Assembly: GCA_913060515.1 (NCBI GenBank)
Contig: CAJXRZ010000050.1
Span: 1 to 41,999 of the forward strand
Length of the DNA: 41,999 nucleotides
Direction: 5' to 3'
From: an uncultured Pseudomonadota bacterium
GTDB lineage: Bacteria > Myxococcota_A > UBA796 > CAJQPC01
This document shows positions 15,363-23,925 of this stretch, piece after piece (positions within the stretch are counted from its first letter, which is position 1; every line of letters starts with the position of its first letter). Under the pieces are notes generated by a model, which saw nothing but the letters and a program-made list of their open reading frames with translations, had not been told where the DNA came from and ran no database searches. The position numbers and the translations under genes were made by a program.

Positions 15363-16601
15363 ATGCTGTTGCTGCTCGCCGCCTGTGTCAAACCCCTCCC
15401 GCCTAGTCCTTCTTCAACCGGAACGGAGGCTGCTCTCGTCGCCGAGAACAGCGACGTGGCTGAGCTCGCTGCGGAGATCGACTATTCTCTGATCCCTCGC
15501 TCGGAGGAGGGGTGCCAGCCCTACCAGAAAGCGGATGATGACAGCGAGGGGACCAGTCCCTGGCCGGAAGGAGAAGGCCCAGGTCAGAGGGCGGACCTAG
15601 ACAATGACGGAGTCCCCGAGTTCATTGCTCAGGTGCCCGAGAGCTGTGGGACCGGCGGGTGTGACTTTGAGGTCTTGCAGCAATGCGCGGCTCCGAGCAC
15701 CTTCCGCGCTGTCTACACTTTTGGTGCCTGGTCCGTGGCACAGGCCTCCGTTGACAGAACCAACGGCGTGCTCGATCTTCTGGGGGACAGCGCCTTGAGC
15801 GCTGATCAGATCGGCAGCGAGCAGCCCCATCTCCTTGCCCAGCAGATCACGAGCCATCTCTGGAACGGAGAGGGCTACGAGCCTGCCAAGATCACACGGA
15901 TTGAAGGTCCAGAAGGGCTGCGCGCTCAGGTCCTTTCTCTTCCAAATGCGCCGGACAACGAGGGGTGCACCCATTCCCGCGTCCAGGCTCCGACAGAGCA
16001 GGGCTGGCGCACCCTGGCCACGGTCCCGGGGACGCTCACAGTCAGCGTCGACGAGGAGGGACAGTGGGCCGGCATCGTCAGCTGCTCGGAGCACACCGAA
16101 GGCTTGATGCTCGGAGAGGCTTGGATGCCCATGTCCACCCCTGAGCTGCCCTGGAGCCTGACCTGGATGCCAGCGGGTGAGCAGGACCAGGCTCGGGTGG
16201 CGTTCTTGGGACAGGATCTCGGCCAGCCAGTGCAGATGGTTCTCTTCGAGCAAGGCGCCGCTGGGTGGGCTCCTGGCCCGAGTCTGTGTGAGCCTGCCGC
16301 GCTGGAGGAGGGCGCTGTGACCTGGCAAGGAGAGCCGCTCGAGCTGCTCGAGGAGCGTGACCTGAACGAGGACGGCACAGCCGAGCTGATCGCCAAGGGG
16401 TCAGGCGGCGTTCATGTCCTAGGCGCCTGCAACAGCGCCGGCAGCAGCTATCGCAGCCTTGGCAATCTCTCCTCCGCCCAGTCCGCCTCCGTCGACACTG
16501 GCGCGATCATGGGCAAGCACTTCGAGCTCTTGGGCACCAACGCCCAGGGCGAAGAGCAGCGCTGGGTCTGGTCGGGTTGGCGCTATGAGCCCGTAGAGTA
16601 G
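15363..16601 (+). CDS. lipoprotein with FG-GAP/VCBS-like Asp loops
   Basis: 412-residue predicted lipoprotein with an ultra-short signal, M-L-L-L-L-A-A-C, cleaved before Cys8. Two acidic DxDxDG-type loops, RADLDNDGVPEFIAQV near the N-terminus and RDLNEDGTAELIAKG near the C-terminus, are the calcium-loop hallmark of FG-GAP/VCBS propeller blades. The region between them is beta-rich with scattered Cys and no other recognised domain. The ATG at 15363 is chosen because it gives a lipobox at the right place; the frame extends 46 codons upstream without family features. It is convergent with the DUF819 gene. Function unknown. Confidence 0.78.
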   Translation: MLLLLAACVKPLPPSPSSTGTEAALVAENSDVAELAAEIDYSLIPRSEEGCQPYQKADDDSEGTSPWPEGEGPGQRADLDNDGVPEFIAQVPESCGTGGCDFEVLQQCAAPSTFRAVYTFGAWSVAQASVDRTNGVLDLLGDSALSADQIGSEQPHLLAQQITSHLWNGEGYEPAKITRIEGPEGLRAQVLSLPNAPDNEGCTHSRVQAPTEQGWRTLATVPGTLTVSVDEEGQWAGIVSCSEHTEGLMLGEAWMPMSTPELPWSLTWMPAGEQDQARVAFLGQDLGQPVQMVLFEQGAAGWAPGPSLCEPAALEEGAVTWQGEPLELLEERDLNEDGTAELIAKGSGGVHVLGACNSAGSSYRSLGNLSSAQSASVDTGAIMGKHFELLGTNAQGEEQRWVWSGWRYEPVE

Positions 16602-16608
16602 GGTCGCG

Positions 16609-16628
16609 GCTCTGAGTTAGAGCAGAGC
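16609..16628. terminator. hairpin between convergent genes
   Basis: GCTCTG and CAGAGC form perfect 6-bp arms around an 8-base loop, between the lipoprotein stop and overlapping the last codons of the convergent DUF819 gene. No T-tract follows on either strand, so it is at most a bidirectional stop or stabilising structure. Confidence 0.3.
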
Positions 16629-17744
16629 TCGAAGCAGCCAGGCCATGGCCATGCCCAGGTAGTTGCCCAGGGCCAGTCCCAGGATGCCCGTGGTGATCCC
16701 GGAGACGATGACCTCGCGGTTGCCCAGAGCCTTGGCCACTGGTGGCACGAAAGGGGGGCCGTAGAGACCGGCCACGCTGGTGATGATGGCCGTGTCTCTG
16801 TCCACCCCTGCCATGCGACAGAGCAGCAGGTGCAGGGCGGCGGAGCCCAGCACCACAAAGCCGGTGAAGGCCACCACCCTCAAGTCGGCGTCTTGCATCA
16901 CCGAGGCCCGCGCAAGGGTGCCGACGCCCACGGAGAAGACCAAGAGCAGGTAGTCGCCGGCAGGGCCTGTGCCGGGTTGGGCCCGAGCCTTTGGGATGAA
17001 GGAGGCCGCGATGGCCAGAGTGGTGATGGCCAGGATCGCCACGGGCTCTAAGAGTGCGCGCTCGCTCATGGCGTCTGCAGCCGCGGCGATGCCCAAGCCC
17101 AAAGCCAGAATGCCCAGGCCCAAGCCCACACCCTGAACAAGCTCCAGAGGCCTTGGGGGACGCTCCTGCGCGCCCTCTTCCACCGCTGTCTTGGTGCCGT
17201 CAAAGGCCGGAAGAAAGCGCCCGTAGAGCCGCGGCCCAACCGAGAGCAGGAAGAGAAGGTAGGCGCCGCCGACCACCACGTCGCTGCCGTGGACCAGCAA
17301 CAGGGTCTCCGGAGGCACATCCAGCGCAGTGGCCAGGGCCATCAGGTTCGCCGTGCCCCCGGTGTAGACGCCGACCAGCATGCCGCCGATCTTCCAGCCC
17401 TCCTCCATGGGGAAGAGCAGGGTGCCCAGGGGCACGATGACCGCCACCGAGAGCAGCGCCAGGCCAAAGCCCTTGAGGGTCACTGGAGCCAGTCGAATCC
17501 AGGCACGGAAGTCCGAGCCGACCAGCAGGAGCGCGATGGCCAGCATCACCGCCACCCCTGCAAAGGTCTCCACAGGACCGGAGTCCATGGTGACGCCGGC
17601 CAGCTCCACCCCATTTCCCCAGAGGATTCCCAGCAGGTAGGCCAGGATGACCGGCCCCAGCGCCTTCAGGGCCTTGAAGCGGGCGCAGGCCCACAGGATC
17701 CCGGCGGGGGCGAAGAAGGCGAGGGCGAGGGTCAGGGGGATCAC
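16617..17744 (-). CDS. DUF819-family membrane permease
   Basis: 375-residue integral membrane protein with about ten hydrophobic segments and two similar halves. Family features include GVYTGGTANLMALATALDV with LLVHGSDVVVGGAYL in the middle, and in the second half ITSVAGLYGPPFVPPVAKALGN (the repeated P-P-x-P loop) with IVSGITTGILGLALGNYLG at the C-terminus. DUF819 (YjcL-like) proteins are uncharacterised presumed transporters. Start: the GTG at 17744, directly before the first hydrophobic segment; a TTG slightly upstream is possible and the ribosome-binding site is weak in both cases. It is divergent from the AhpD-like/ECF41 operon and may share its regulatory gap. Confidence 0.87.
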   Translation of the reverse strand: MIPLTLALAFFAPAGILWACARFKALKALGPVILAYLLGILWGNGVELAGVTMDSGPVETFAGVAVMLAIALLLVGSDFRAWIRLAPVTLKGFGLALLSVAVIVPLGTLLFPMEEGWKIGGMLVGVYTGGTANLMALATALDVPPETLLLVHGSDVVVGGAYLLFLLSVGPRLYGRFLPAFDGTKTAVEEGAQERPPRPLELVQGVGLGLGILALGLGIAAAADAMSERALLEPVAILAITTLAIAASFIPKARAQPGTGPAGDYLLLVFSVGVGTLARASVMQDADLRVVAFTGFVVLGSAALHLLLCRMAGVDRDTAIITSVAGLYGPPFVPPVAKALGNREVIVSGITTGILGLALGNYLGMAMAWLLRALL

Positions 17745-17813
17745 CGGTGGAGTGTACGGGATGCACTGCAAGCCGGGGCGGCTCGAATCAGGCGGCCTGC
17801 TTTTGACGCAGGG

Positions 17814-17840
17814 AGTCACAAATGGGCGGGCCATCTCGTC
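17814..17840 (+). promoter_or_regulatory. candidate ECF41-dependent promoter
   Basis: AGTCACA at 17814-17820, a 16-base spacer, and CGTC at 17837-17840, 58 bp upstream of the AhpD-like start. This fits the known ECF41 target promoter (TGTCACA-type -35 element, CGTC -10 element) with one mismatch in the -35 box. It would make the following operon autoregulated. Confidence 0.6.
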
Positions 17841-17897
17841 CTGTCTGTGAACGGTCCCCTTGAAGCACGCCCGCTTCACAACACAGAGAGCCCCAGA

Positions 17898-18434
17898 ATG
17901 CCCAACGCAGAAGACACCCAGCAGAGCACCCAAGAGACCCGCGCAGGCTTGCAGGCCTTTGGCGCCTACTACGAGTACGACGTGGACTACCTGCTGGGCC
18001 TGCTTGAAGACTCCGAGCCGGCCATGGCGGGCTTTGCCGCTGCCATGCCCCTGTCCAAGTACCGGGATGCCTTGCCCTTGGAGGCCCACTTTGTGGCCCG
18101 CATCACCACCATGCAGGTCGATGACTGCGGCGCCTGTGCCCAGCTCAACCTGCGCATGGCCCTGGAGGCAGGTGTGGATCGCGCACTACTCCAGACCCTG
18201 CTCTACGCCCCCGAGACCCTGCCCGCCCCTTTGTTGGCGGTGCGCACCCACACCCAGGCGGTCTGCGGAGAGGGCCCGGTGCCATCTGAGACCGTCGCCT
18301 TCCTGCGAGAGCATTACGGGGCGACCGCCTTGGCCGAGCTCGCCACGGCCATTACCGGCAGCCGCATCTACCCCACACTCAAACGCGCCCTGGGCCAGCA
18401 GACCAGCTGTGAGATCCTGAGCTTGGAGTTTTGA
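17898..18434 (+). CDS. carboxymuconolactone decarboxylase / AhpD-like protein
   Basis: 178-residue all-helical CMD-fold protein. Its redox motif C77-G-A-C80 sits in the AhpD-like context HFVARITTMQVDDCGACAQLNLRMALEAG, suggesting thiol peroxidase or reductase activity; the distal AhpD His/Glu relay cannot be judged by eye. The ATG at 17898 is the first residue of the conserved region; a longer frame upstream is non-coding. The stop is immediately followed by the GTG of the ECF41 sigma gene, so they form one operon. ECF41 sigma factors are typically encoded beside CMD, oxidoreductase or epimerase genes that they control, which fits this pairing well. Confidence 0.9.
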   Translation: MPNAEDTQQSTQETRAGLQAFGAYYEYDVDYLLGLLEDSEPAMAGFAAAMPLSKYRDALPLEAHFVARITTMQVDDCGACAQLNLRMALEAGVDRALLQTLLYAPETLPAPLLAVRTHTQAVCGEGPVPSETVAFLREHYGATALAELATAITGSRIYPTLKRALGQQTSCEILSLEF

Positions 18435-19295
18435 GTGAATCCCGCCGCCTTTGAGCGACATCGCAGCCACCTGACCGGCTTGGCCTACCGCATGTTGGGG
18501 TCTGTGTCCGCAGCCGAGGACAGCGTCCAGGAGACCTGGCTGCGCTGGGAGGCGGCGGGCACCAGCGAGATCCACAGTCCCCGTGCCTGGCTGACCCGGA
18601 CCTGTACCCGGATCTGCCTGGACCAGCTCAAGTCCGCCCGGCACCGACGCGAGGACTACGTGGGCGAGTGGCTGCCGGAGCCCTGGGTGGAGGCACAACC
18701 CACGCGCCTGGAGCGCGATGAGACCCTGTCCATGGCCCTGCTGCACACCATCGAGCGCCTGCGACCCAAGGAGCGGGCTGCCTTCCTGCTGCGCGAGGTC
18801 TTTGACTATGACTTTGAGGACATCGCCGAGATGCTGGAGACCAGCCCAGCCAACTGCAGACAGCTGACCTCGCGGGCGCGAAAACGGCTGAAGGGCCCGC
18901 CGGCCCAAGCGGTGGATGCCGCCACGCACCAGCGCCTGGGCCAAGCCTTCTTTGGCGCCCTACGCAGCGGTGATTTGGGCGCGCTCGAAGACCTGCTCAC
19001 CGAGGAGGTGATCCTGACCTCGGATGGAGGTGGAAAGGCCACCGCGGCGCTGCGACCGGTGCTCCATCGACGCGCGGTGCTGCGCCTGCTCAAGGCCATC
19101 TACCTGCGGCGCCCCCGGGAGCTGGAGACCCGAGAGGTGTGGTTCAACGGAGGCCCTGGTGTGCTTCTGCTGGAGTCCGGTGTGCCCGTCTCCGCCTTTG
19201 CCTTTGAGGTCCGTGACGGATGCATCGGTCACATTTTTGTGCAGCGGAACCCGGACAAGCTGGCCGGTTTCATGGCGCCGCCCCCTCGCCCTTGA
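18435..19295 (+). CDS. ECF41-group RNA polymerase sigma factor with fused SnoaL-like domain
   Basis: 286 residues. Sigma region 2 (HLTGLAYRMLGSVSAAEDSV to HSPRAWLTRTCTRICLDQL) and region 4 (ERLRPKERAAFLLREVFDYD, FEDIAEMLETSPANCRQL) are followed by a C-terminal SnoaL-like extension that regulates activity in this group. The group-specific motifs are all present: YVGEWLPEP (75-83), DGGGK (197-201) and NPDKL (272-276). ECF41 factors have no separate anti-sigma factor, and none is adjacent here. The GTG start directly abuts the stop of the AhpD-like gene and has GGAG six bases upstream. The likely target is its own operon through the promoter at 17814-17840. The inducing signal is unknown. Confidence 0.94.
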   Translation: MNPAAFERHRSHLTGLAYRMLGSVSAAEDSVQETWLRWEAAGTSEIHSPRAWLTRTCTRICLDQLKSARHRREDYVGEWLPEPWVEAQPTRLERDETLSMALLHTIERLRPKERAAFLLREVFDYDFEDIAEMLETSPANCRQLTSRARKRLKGPPAQAVDAATHQRLGQAFFGALRSGDLGALEDLLTEEVILTSDGGGKATAALRPVLHRRAVLRLLKAIYLRRPRELETREVWFNGGPGVLLLESGVPVSAFAFEVRDGCIGHIFVQRNPDKLAGFMAPPPRP

Positions 19296-19297
19296 CG

Positions 19298-19347
19298 GCA
19301 CCGTTGTGGAGGTGGGCGCCAGCTGGGTGCCCGTTTCACCACGGTGC
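19298..19347 (+). terminator. large hairpin after the ECF41 gene
   Basis: GCACCGT (19298-19304) pairs with ACGGTGC (19341-19347). After one mismatch the stem continues for three pairs (GTG/CAC) plus a wobble, and an inner GGGC/GCCC (19314-19317 / 19329-19332) closes the loop. It starts two bases after the sigma-factor stop. No U-tract follows, so it may be a terminator of non-classical type, a processing site or an attenuator before the methyltransferase gene. Confidence 0.4.
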
Positions 19348-19383
19348 TGGCCAGGATATGAGGTGGGCATGCCTGGAGCAGCC

Positions 19384-19998
19384 ATGGACGTCGCCGCGAT
19401 TTGGGACAAGATGTACGGGGACTCGGAGTACCGCTACGGGACCCAACCCAATGCCTTTGTGGCTGAGCAGGCCCCCCAGCTGCTGACGCCCGGCGCCCAG
19501 GTCCTGGTGGTAGGAGACGGCGAGGGCCGGAATGGCGTTTGGCTGGCCAAACAGGGTTTCGATGTCACCACGGTGGACGCCAGCGTCAAAGGCGCGGCCA
19601 AGTCCAAGGCCCTGGCGGCGGAGCTCGGGGTGACGATGGACATTCGCGTCGGGCTCTTTCCCCAGGCCACGGCGGACTGTGCACCCTTCGATGCGGTGGT
19701 GCTCACCTTTGTGCATGTGCCGCCTCCCCTGCGGCCGGGCATGCACCAAGCGGTGATGCAAGCGCTGGTCCCTGGCGGGCTGGTCCTCTTGGAGGGCTTT
19801 CGGCCCGAGCAGCGCACCCTGGGACGCACCAGCGGAGGACCTCCGGCCGTCCCGCCGATGTTCACCGAAGAGATACTGCGGTCGGACTTTGAAGGCTTGG
19901 AGATCGAGAGCCTGACCTCGCTGACGGTCACCCTGGATGAAGGGCCCGGACACAGTGGACTGGCCGAGGTCCTTCGGCTCATTGCTCGGCGCCCATAG
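19384..19998 (+). CDS. class I SAM-dependent methyltransferase (TehB-like)
   Basis: 204-residue soluble methyltransferase. The SAM site is visible as VLVVGDGEGRNGVWLAKQGF (motif I, G-x-G-x-N-type) followed by DVTTVDAS (acidic residue binding ribose), then FDAVVLTFVHVPP (motif IV region) and ALVPGGLVLLEGF (post-motif). The overall pattern is the TehB/thiopurine-like small-molecule branch. The ATG at 19384 has GGAG five bases upstream; an ATG at 19369 would add five residues. The next gene's GTG overlaps this stop by one base, so they are probably cotranscribed. Methyl acceptor unknown. Confidence 0.88.
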   Translation: MDVAAIWDKMYGDSEYRYGTQPNAFVAEQAPQLLTPGAQVLVVGDGEGRNGVWLAKQGFDVTTVDASVKGAAKSKALAAELGVTMDIRVGLFPQATADCAPFDAVVLTFVHVPPPLRPGMHQAVMQALVPGGLVLLEGFRPEQRTLGRTSGGPPAVPPMFTEEILRSDFEGLEIESLTSLTVTLDEGPGHSGLAEVLRLIARRP

Positions 19999-21071
19999 TG
20001 CTGCTTCTACTCCTCGCCTGCAGCCCCGAGACCACCACCCCGGAGCTTCGCCAAGCGCCCCAAGACACCGCCGTCTCCTCGTGTCGCCCCAGCTCCGAGG
20101 ATCGCGTTCACACAGTGGTCGTGGGCCAGCCCTTTGCCACTCCCAACAACACTTGGCGAAGCTATGCCCTGGAAGGGGAGACCCTCACGGAGACGGGCAG
20201 CTTCACCATGGGCGAAGGCACCTTTGGGCGGGTGGTCTGGACCCCCGATGGACGCGTGGGTGCTGTGGCCCAGGACGACGGCACGGTGGGGATCTTTGCC
20301 GCGGATCAGGGGCAGGTGACAACCGTCGATCCAGCCTTCCAAGACGGCTTCTATGCCAGCGCGCTCACGATGGATCCCGACGGCGAGACCCTGTGGATCG
20401 TGGACGGCAACTGGGCCAACAATGGCGGCGGTCTGTATCGGGTGTCCCTGGACTGTGAGAGCGGTCAACCCGGCGCGGTGGAGAAGGTGCGGGAGAGCAA
20501 GCTGGCTTCGGCTCTGCTCCTCGGTGAGCGCACGGTCCTGGTGGCGCACGAGGTGGATGACCAGGTTGGATCCTCGGCGTACGAGCTGGCCTCTCCCCAA
20601 GGCGAGGTTCTCCAGGGCCTCCCCCTCTTCGAGCACGCAGACTACAGCATCTCGGATGCGATCCTGACCCCCAACGGACGCATCTGGGCCGCCGACTACT
20701 CGGTGTTCTCGGGGGTGCCCCACTCCGTCGCTGTTCTCAACGCGGACCTGAGCCTCCAGGACCGGGTGCCCGTCGTGGATCCCGTCGCTCTGGTGGCCCA
20801 TCCATCGGACGGCCGCGTGCTGGCCCTCTCCGCCTACCAGGGCGATGAACTGCTCCAGATCTCCTCGGAGCTTGAAGTAGAATCTCTCCAAGCCAGCCCC
20901 CTTCCCTGGGCGGCCGCGGGCTTGCAGTCGGGCCCGGACGCCGGCTTGGTCATCGTCTCCGAGAACGAGGCCATGGTGTTGCTGCGGTGGACCCCCACCG
21001 GCGTGGAGGAGCTGCAGAGCGTTGCGCTCAGCGGAGATGCCCTGCCCGGCGCCGTCGGGGTGAGTCCCTGA
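19998..21071 (+). CDS. beta-propeller lipoprotein
   Basis: 357-residue predicted lipoprotein beginning M(GTG)-L-L-L-L-L-A-C, cleaved before Cys8, then a Thr/Pro-rich linker. The rest has repeated propeller-type strands such as GRVVWTPDGRVGAVAQDDGTVGIF, ALTMDPDGETLWIVDG and AILTPNGRIWAADY, as in YVTN/NHL-like surface propellers. The GTG start overlaps the methyltransferase stop by one base; no strong Shine-Dalgarno is visible, so translational coupling is likely. Probably a periplasmic or outer-membrane-anchored binding scaffold; ligand unknown. Confidence 0.8.
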   Translation: MLLLLLACSPETTTPELRQAPQDTAVSSCRPSSEDRVHTVVVGQPFATPNNTWRSYALEGETLTETGSFTMGEGTFGRVVWTPDGRVGAVAQDDGTVGIFAADQGQVTTVDPAFQDGFYASALTMDPDGETLWIVDGNWANNGGGLYRVSLDCESGQPGAVEKVRESKLASALLLGERTVLVAHEVDDQVGSSAYELASPQGEVLQGLPLFEHADYSISDAILTPNGRIWAADYSVFSGVPHSVAVLNADLSLQDRVPVVDPVALVAHPSDGRVLALSAYQGDELLQISSELEVESLQASPLPWAAAGLQSGPDAGLVIVSENEAMVLLRWTPTGVEELQSVALSGDALPGAVGVSP

Positions 21072-21127
21072 TCCCGCACGGATCCCAAGTCCATGTCCAA
21101 AGCAGACAAGTCCCAAGGTGATCTCCC

Positions 21128-21799
21128 ATGCTCTTGCTTCTCACCCTCGCCTGCTCCCAGACCTCCATCGAGGATGGCGCGGTCTACGGCCCATTCACCC
21201 AGGTAAAGACCAGCTTTACCTCGGCCTTTGTGGCGACCTCGGAGACCGGAGCGGTGCTGGTGGATGCTGGTTTCCAAGACAATGGCAAGGCCGTCGAAGC
21301 CTTCCTGGAGACGCAAGGTCTGACCTTGGACGACGTCAGCGATGTGCTCATCACCCACGGTCACAGCGACCACGTGGCGGGCTTGCCGGCCTACCCCAAC
21401 GCCAAGGTCTGGGCCCACGAGGACGAGGTAGAGCTGATTCTGGAAGAGGGTCCCGAGGGGCTCAGCGTGGATGAGACCCTGGTCGACGGGCAGATCATCG
21501 AGCTTCAGGGCTTCAGCTTTGAGACCCTCCTGGTCACCGGCCACACCACCGGAAACGTGGTCTACCTTAGTGACGGGGTGCTGCTCACCGGGGACTCGGC
21601 CTTCCTCTTCAAGGACGGCACGGTCGGTCCGCCCTCCGAGCGCTTCTCGCTGGATCCTGCCGAGACCCAGGCGGAGTTGTTGGCCCTTCGCGATCGACTG
21701 GAGCCTCGCAAGGATGAGATCACAGCGGTGACCTTCGCCCATACAGGTGGGCTCAGCGGCGATCTAGCTGCTTTCTGGGAAATGACCGCCGCGGAATAG
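21128..21799 (+). CDS. metallo-beta-lactamase-fold lipoprotein
   Basis: 223 residues: ultra-short lipoprotein signal M-L-L-L-L-T-L-A-C, then a complete MBL-fold hydrolase domain. Zinc ligands visible: H77-x-H79-x-D81-H82 (THGHSDH), a later VTGHTTGN His, LTGDSAF Asp, and FAHTGG His near the C-terminus. This layout matches the glyoxalase-II/lactonase-like group of binuclear MBL enzymes, placed at the outer membrane or periplasm by its lipid anchor, which is unusual for the fold. The ATG at 21128 has AAGGTG upstream. Substrate unknown; an extracytoplasmic thioester, lactone or phosphodiester is possible. Confidence 0.85.
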   Translation: MLLLLTLACSQTSIEDGAVYGPFTQVKTSFTSAFVATSETGAVLVDAGFQDNGKAVEAFLETQGLTLDDVSDVLITHGHSDHVAGLPAYPNAKVWAHEDEVELILEEGPEGLSVDETLVDGQIIELQGFSFETLLVTGHTTGNVVYLSDGVLLTGDSAFLFKDGTVGPPSERFSLDPAETQAELLALRDRLEPRKDEITAVTFAHTGGLSGDLAAFWEMTAAE

Positions 21800-21814
21800 T
21801 TCAGCTTCGCCCCC

Positions 21815-21867
21815 GGACCGTCCGATGGGATGGGGGTGGAGTGCGTTGTGGTCCCCCCTGACGGTCC
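21815..21867. terminator. nested hairpin between MBL lipoprotein and sensor kinase
   Basis: GGACCGTC (21815-21822) pairs perfectly with GACGGTCC (21860-21867), and inside it GGGGG (21832-21836) can pair with CCCCC (21854-21858). It contains an in-frame ATG at 21830, which argues for the kinase starting at 21899 instead. Likely terminator for the MBL gene or a leader structure for the kinase; no U-tract follows. Confidence 0.4.
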
Positions 21868-21898
21868 AGTTCCAGCCGGTCGAAAGACCTACCGAGTA

Positions 21899-23911
21899 AT
21901 GAGCTTCAAGGCAGCCCTGGGTTTGCTGGTCATCGCCCTGTGCGCAGCTGGAAACGTATGGCTGCTGCAGGCGCAGGTAGAGACCCAGGCCTCGGATGCG
22001 GTTCAGATCAACATCAGCGGCCGCCAGCGCATGCTCTCCCAGCGTCTGGGCACTCAGCTGCTGCAGATCGCCACTGCTTCGGATCCAGAGACCTTGGCCG
22101 CGAACCGGGCGGCTCTGCTTCAGACCATGACGGAGCTGGGGCAAGCCAACCGGGCCTTGACCCAAGGGGATGACACCCGCGGAATCTTCTTCAAGCCCTC
22201 CCAAGGGCTCAATGACCACTACTGGGGTCAGGGGACCGGGCTGGCGCCCCGTGTGGATGCCTTGATGGGCCAGGCGGCCATGTTCACCTTCAAGAAGCCG
22301 GACCTGGAGGACCCCCACTTTCAGGAGTTGATCCAGGACATTCAGGGTCCAATACTCGAGGACTTGGACCACGCTGTGGCCCTCTATGAGCAAGAGAGCA
22401 TCGCGCGGGTGGCGCACCTGGGAGAGCTCCAGGTCAAGCTCACGGGCGTTCTGATTCTCTTCTTGGTCCTTGAGTTCTTCCTGATCTTCCACCCCATGGC
22501 CCGCAGCGTTGGACGCGAGATGGCCCATGTTGTGCGGGCCAAGCGGGCCGCTGAGGAGCAAAAGCGCAGCTTGGCCTTGGTCTTGGACAGCATGCAGGAT
22601 GCTCTGATTCCCGTCGACGCGGCTGGCCGGGTTCTTCCCGGGTGCTCAGCCCGCGCCAAGGCACTCTTTCCGGAGTTGGCTGAAGGGGCGGTCTACTGGA
22701 AAGCGTTTGGTGCCGAACCGGCGCTCAGTGATCGCCTCGCCATGGACTTTGAACAGCTCCAGGACGGTCTGTTGCCCGTCGAACTGCTCATGGACCAGAT
22801 GTGCGAGAGCTTGGTCTGGCAGTCCAGGCATCTGCGCTTGGGACTGCGACAGATCATCGAGCCCGGCCACGAACTTGGCTACCTGCTCACGCTCCGAGAT
22901 GTGAGCGCGCAGGTGTGCGCCCAGGCAGAGTTTGACCTGGCCCAGGAGCGCGCGGATGTGCTCTCTCACTATGGGCAGAACCCTCGTCGATTCGTCCAGT
23001 CCATAGATGAGCTTGAGCGTCTGCTTGGCGGGGTGGCCCAGGAGCGCGCTTTGCTGGTTGACCGCCTGCGAGATCTGCACACCGTCAAAGGCAACGCGGC
23101 CGTGTTGGGATTCCAGCGGCTCTCCCATGCCTGCCATGAGCTGGAGCAGGCCTTGAACTTGGAGCCGGATCTGGATCTGGCCCAGGAGGTGCGTCAGGTG
23201 CGCGAGCGCTGGCGTGAGCAGGTCGGCGAGATCTTGCCTGCGGCCAAGGAGTTCTCGATCCAGGTCCCTGAAGCGGCGCTCCGGAGCCTCGCGCAGAACC
23301 TCAGAGAGAAGTGCCCTGAGATGGTCCCCCAAGTCGAGGGCTGGTTTGGCGACTCCGTGCGGGCACATCTGGAAGACTTGGCCGCCCATGGTCAGCACCT
23401 GGCCAGCAACTTGGGCAAAGAGCTGGAGGTGCAGGTGGAGTGCCCACCGAACCTACACATCCCTCACGAGCACTCCACTCGCATCTGGACCCAGCTGGTT
23501 CACCTGGTCCGCAACGCGGTGGACCACGGCATTGAATCTCCCGAGCAGCGTCAGGCTGCTGGAAAACAGGCGCGCGGGGTGCTGCGCTTCTGCGCCAACG
23601 AGGTGGACGGCGTCCTGAGCATCCGCGTCGAAGACGACGGCGGCGGTGTGGACTGGGCTGCGCTTCGTGCACGGGGAGCGTCTATGGGACTGACCGGAAC
23701 GTCCCCCGAGGACCTGCTCTTCGCGGACGGTCTGAGCTGCAAGGACCAAGCGACGGAGATCTCGGGTCGAGGCATTGGAGCAGGCGCGCTGCGAGAGGCC
23801 GTGCGAGAGGTTGGGGGCACTCTGCGTGTCACCAGCGAGCGTGGTCTGGGCACCCGAATCGTGGTGCGTTGGCCCCACACCCCACATGGCCTGGTCGCCC
23901 TAGCCAGCTGA
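21899..23911 (+). CDS. membrane sensor histidine kinase: PilJ-type sensor, PAS-like, HPt and CheA-like ATPase
   Basis: 670 residues. TM1 at about 4-22; periplasmic PilJ/NarX-type sensor with the signature INISGRQRMLSQRLG (37-51); TM2 at about 178-200 (GVLILFLVLEFFLIF); a PAS-like segment (LDSMQDALIPVDAAGRVLPG); an HPt domain with phospho-acceptor His394 in DLHTVKGNAAVLGF; then a CheA-type ATPase: N-box HLVRNAVDHGIE (about 534-545), EDDGGGV, and GRGIGAGALREAV. A CheW-like regulatory domain and a receiver domain are both absent. It would autophosphorylate the internal HPt as CheA does, with signal input from the periplasm. No response regulator or chemotaxis gene is adjacent, so the partner is elsewhere. 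Start chosen at 21899, directly before TM1. Confidence 0.9.
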   Translation: MSFKAALGLLVIALCAAGNVWLLQAQVETQASDAVQINISGRQRMLSQRLGTQLLQIATASDPETLAANRAALLQTMTELGQANRALTQGDDTRGIFFKPSQGLNDHYWGQGTGLAPRVDALMGQAAMFTFKKPDLEDPHFQELIQDIQGPILEDLDHAVALYEQESIARVAHLGELQVKLTGVLILFLVLEFFLIFHPMARSVGREMAHVVRAKRAAEEQKRSLALVLDSMQDALIPVDAAGRVLPGCSARAKALFPELAEGAVYWKAFGAEPALSDRLAMDFEQLQDGLLPVELLMDQMCESLVWQSRHLRLGLRQIIEPGHELGYLLTLRDVSAQVCAQAEFDLAQERADVLSHYGQNPRRFVQSIDELERLLGGVAQERALLVDRLRDLHTVKGNAAVLGFQRLSHACHELEQALNLEPDLDLAQEVRQVRERWREQVGEILPAAKEFSIQVPEAALRSLAQNLREKCPEMVPQVEGWFGDSVRAHLEDLAAHGQHLASNLGKELEVQVECPPNLHIPHEHSTRIWTQLVHLVRNAVDHGIESPEQRQAAGKQARGVLRFCANEVDGVLSIRVEDDGGGVDWAALRARGASMGLTGTSPEDLLFADGLSCKDQATEISGRGIGAGALREAVREVGGTLRVTSERGLGTRIVVRWPHTPHGLVALAS

Positions 23912-23925
23912 TGGCCGCAGTTGGC

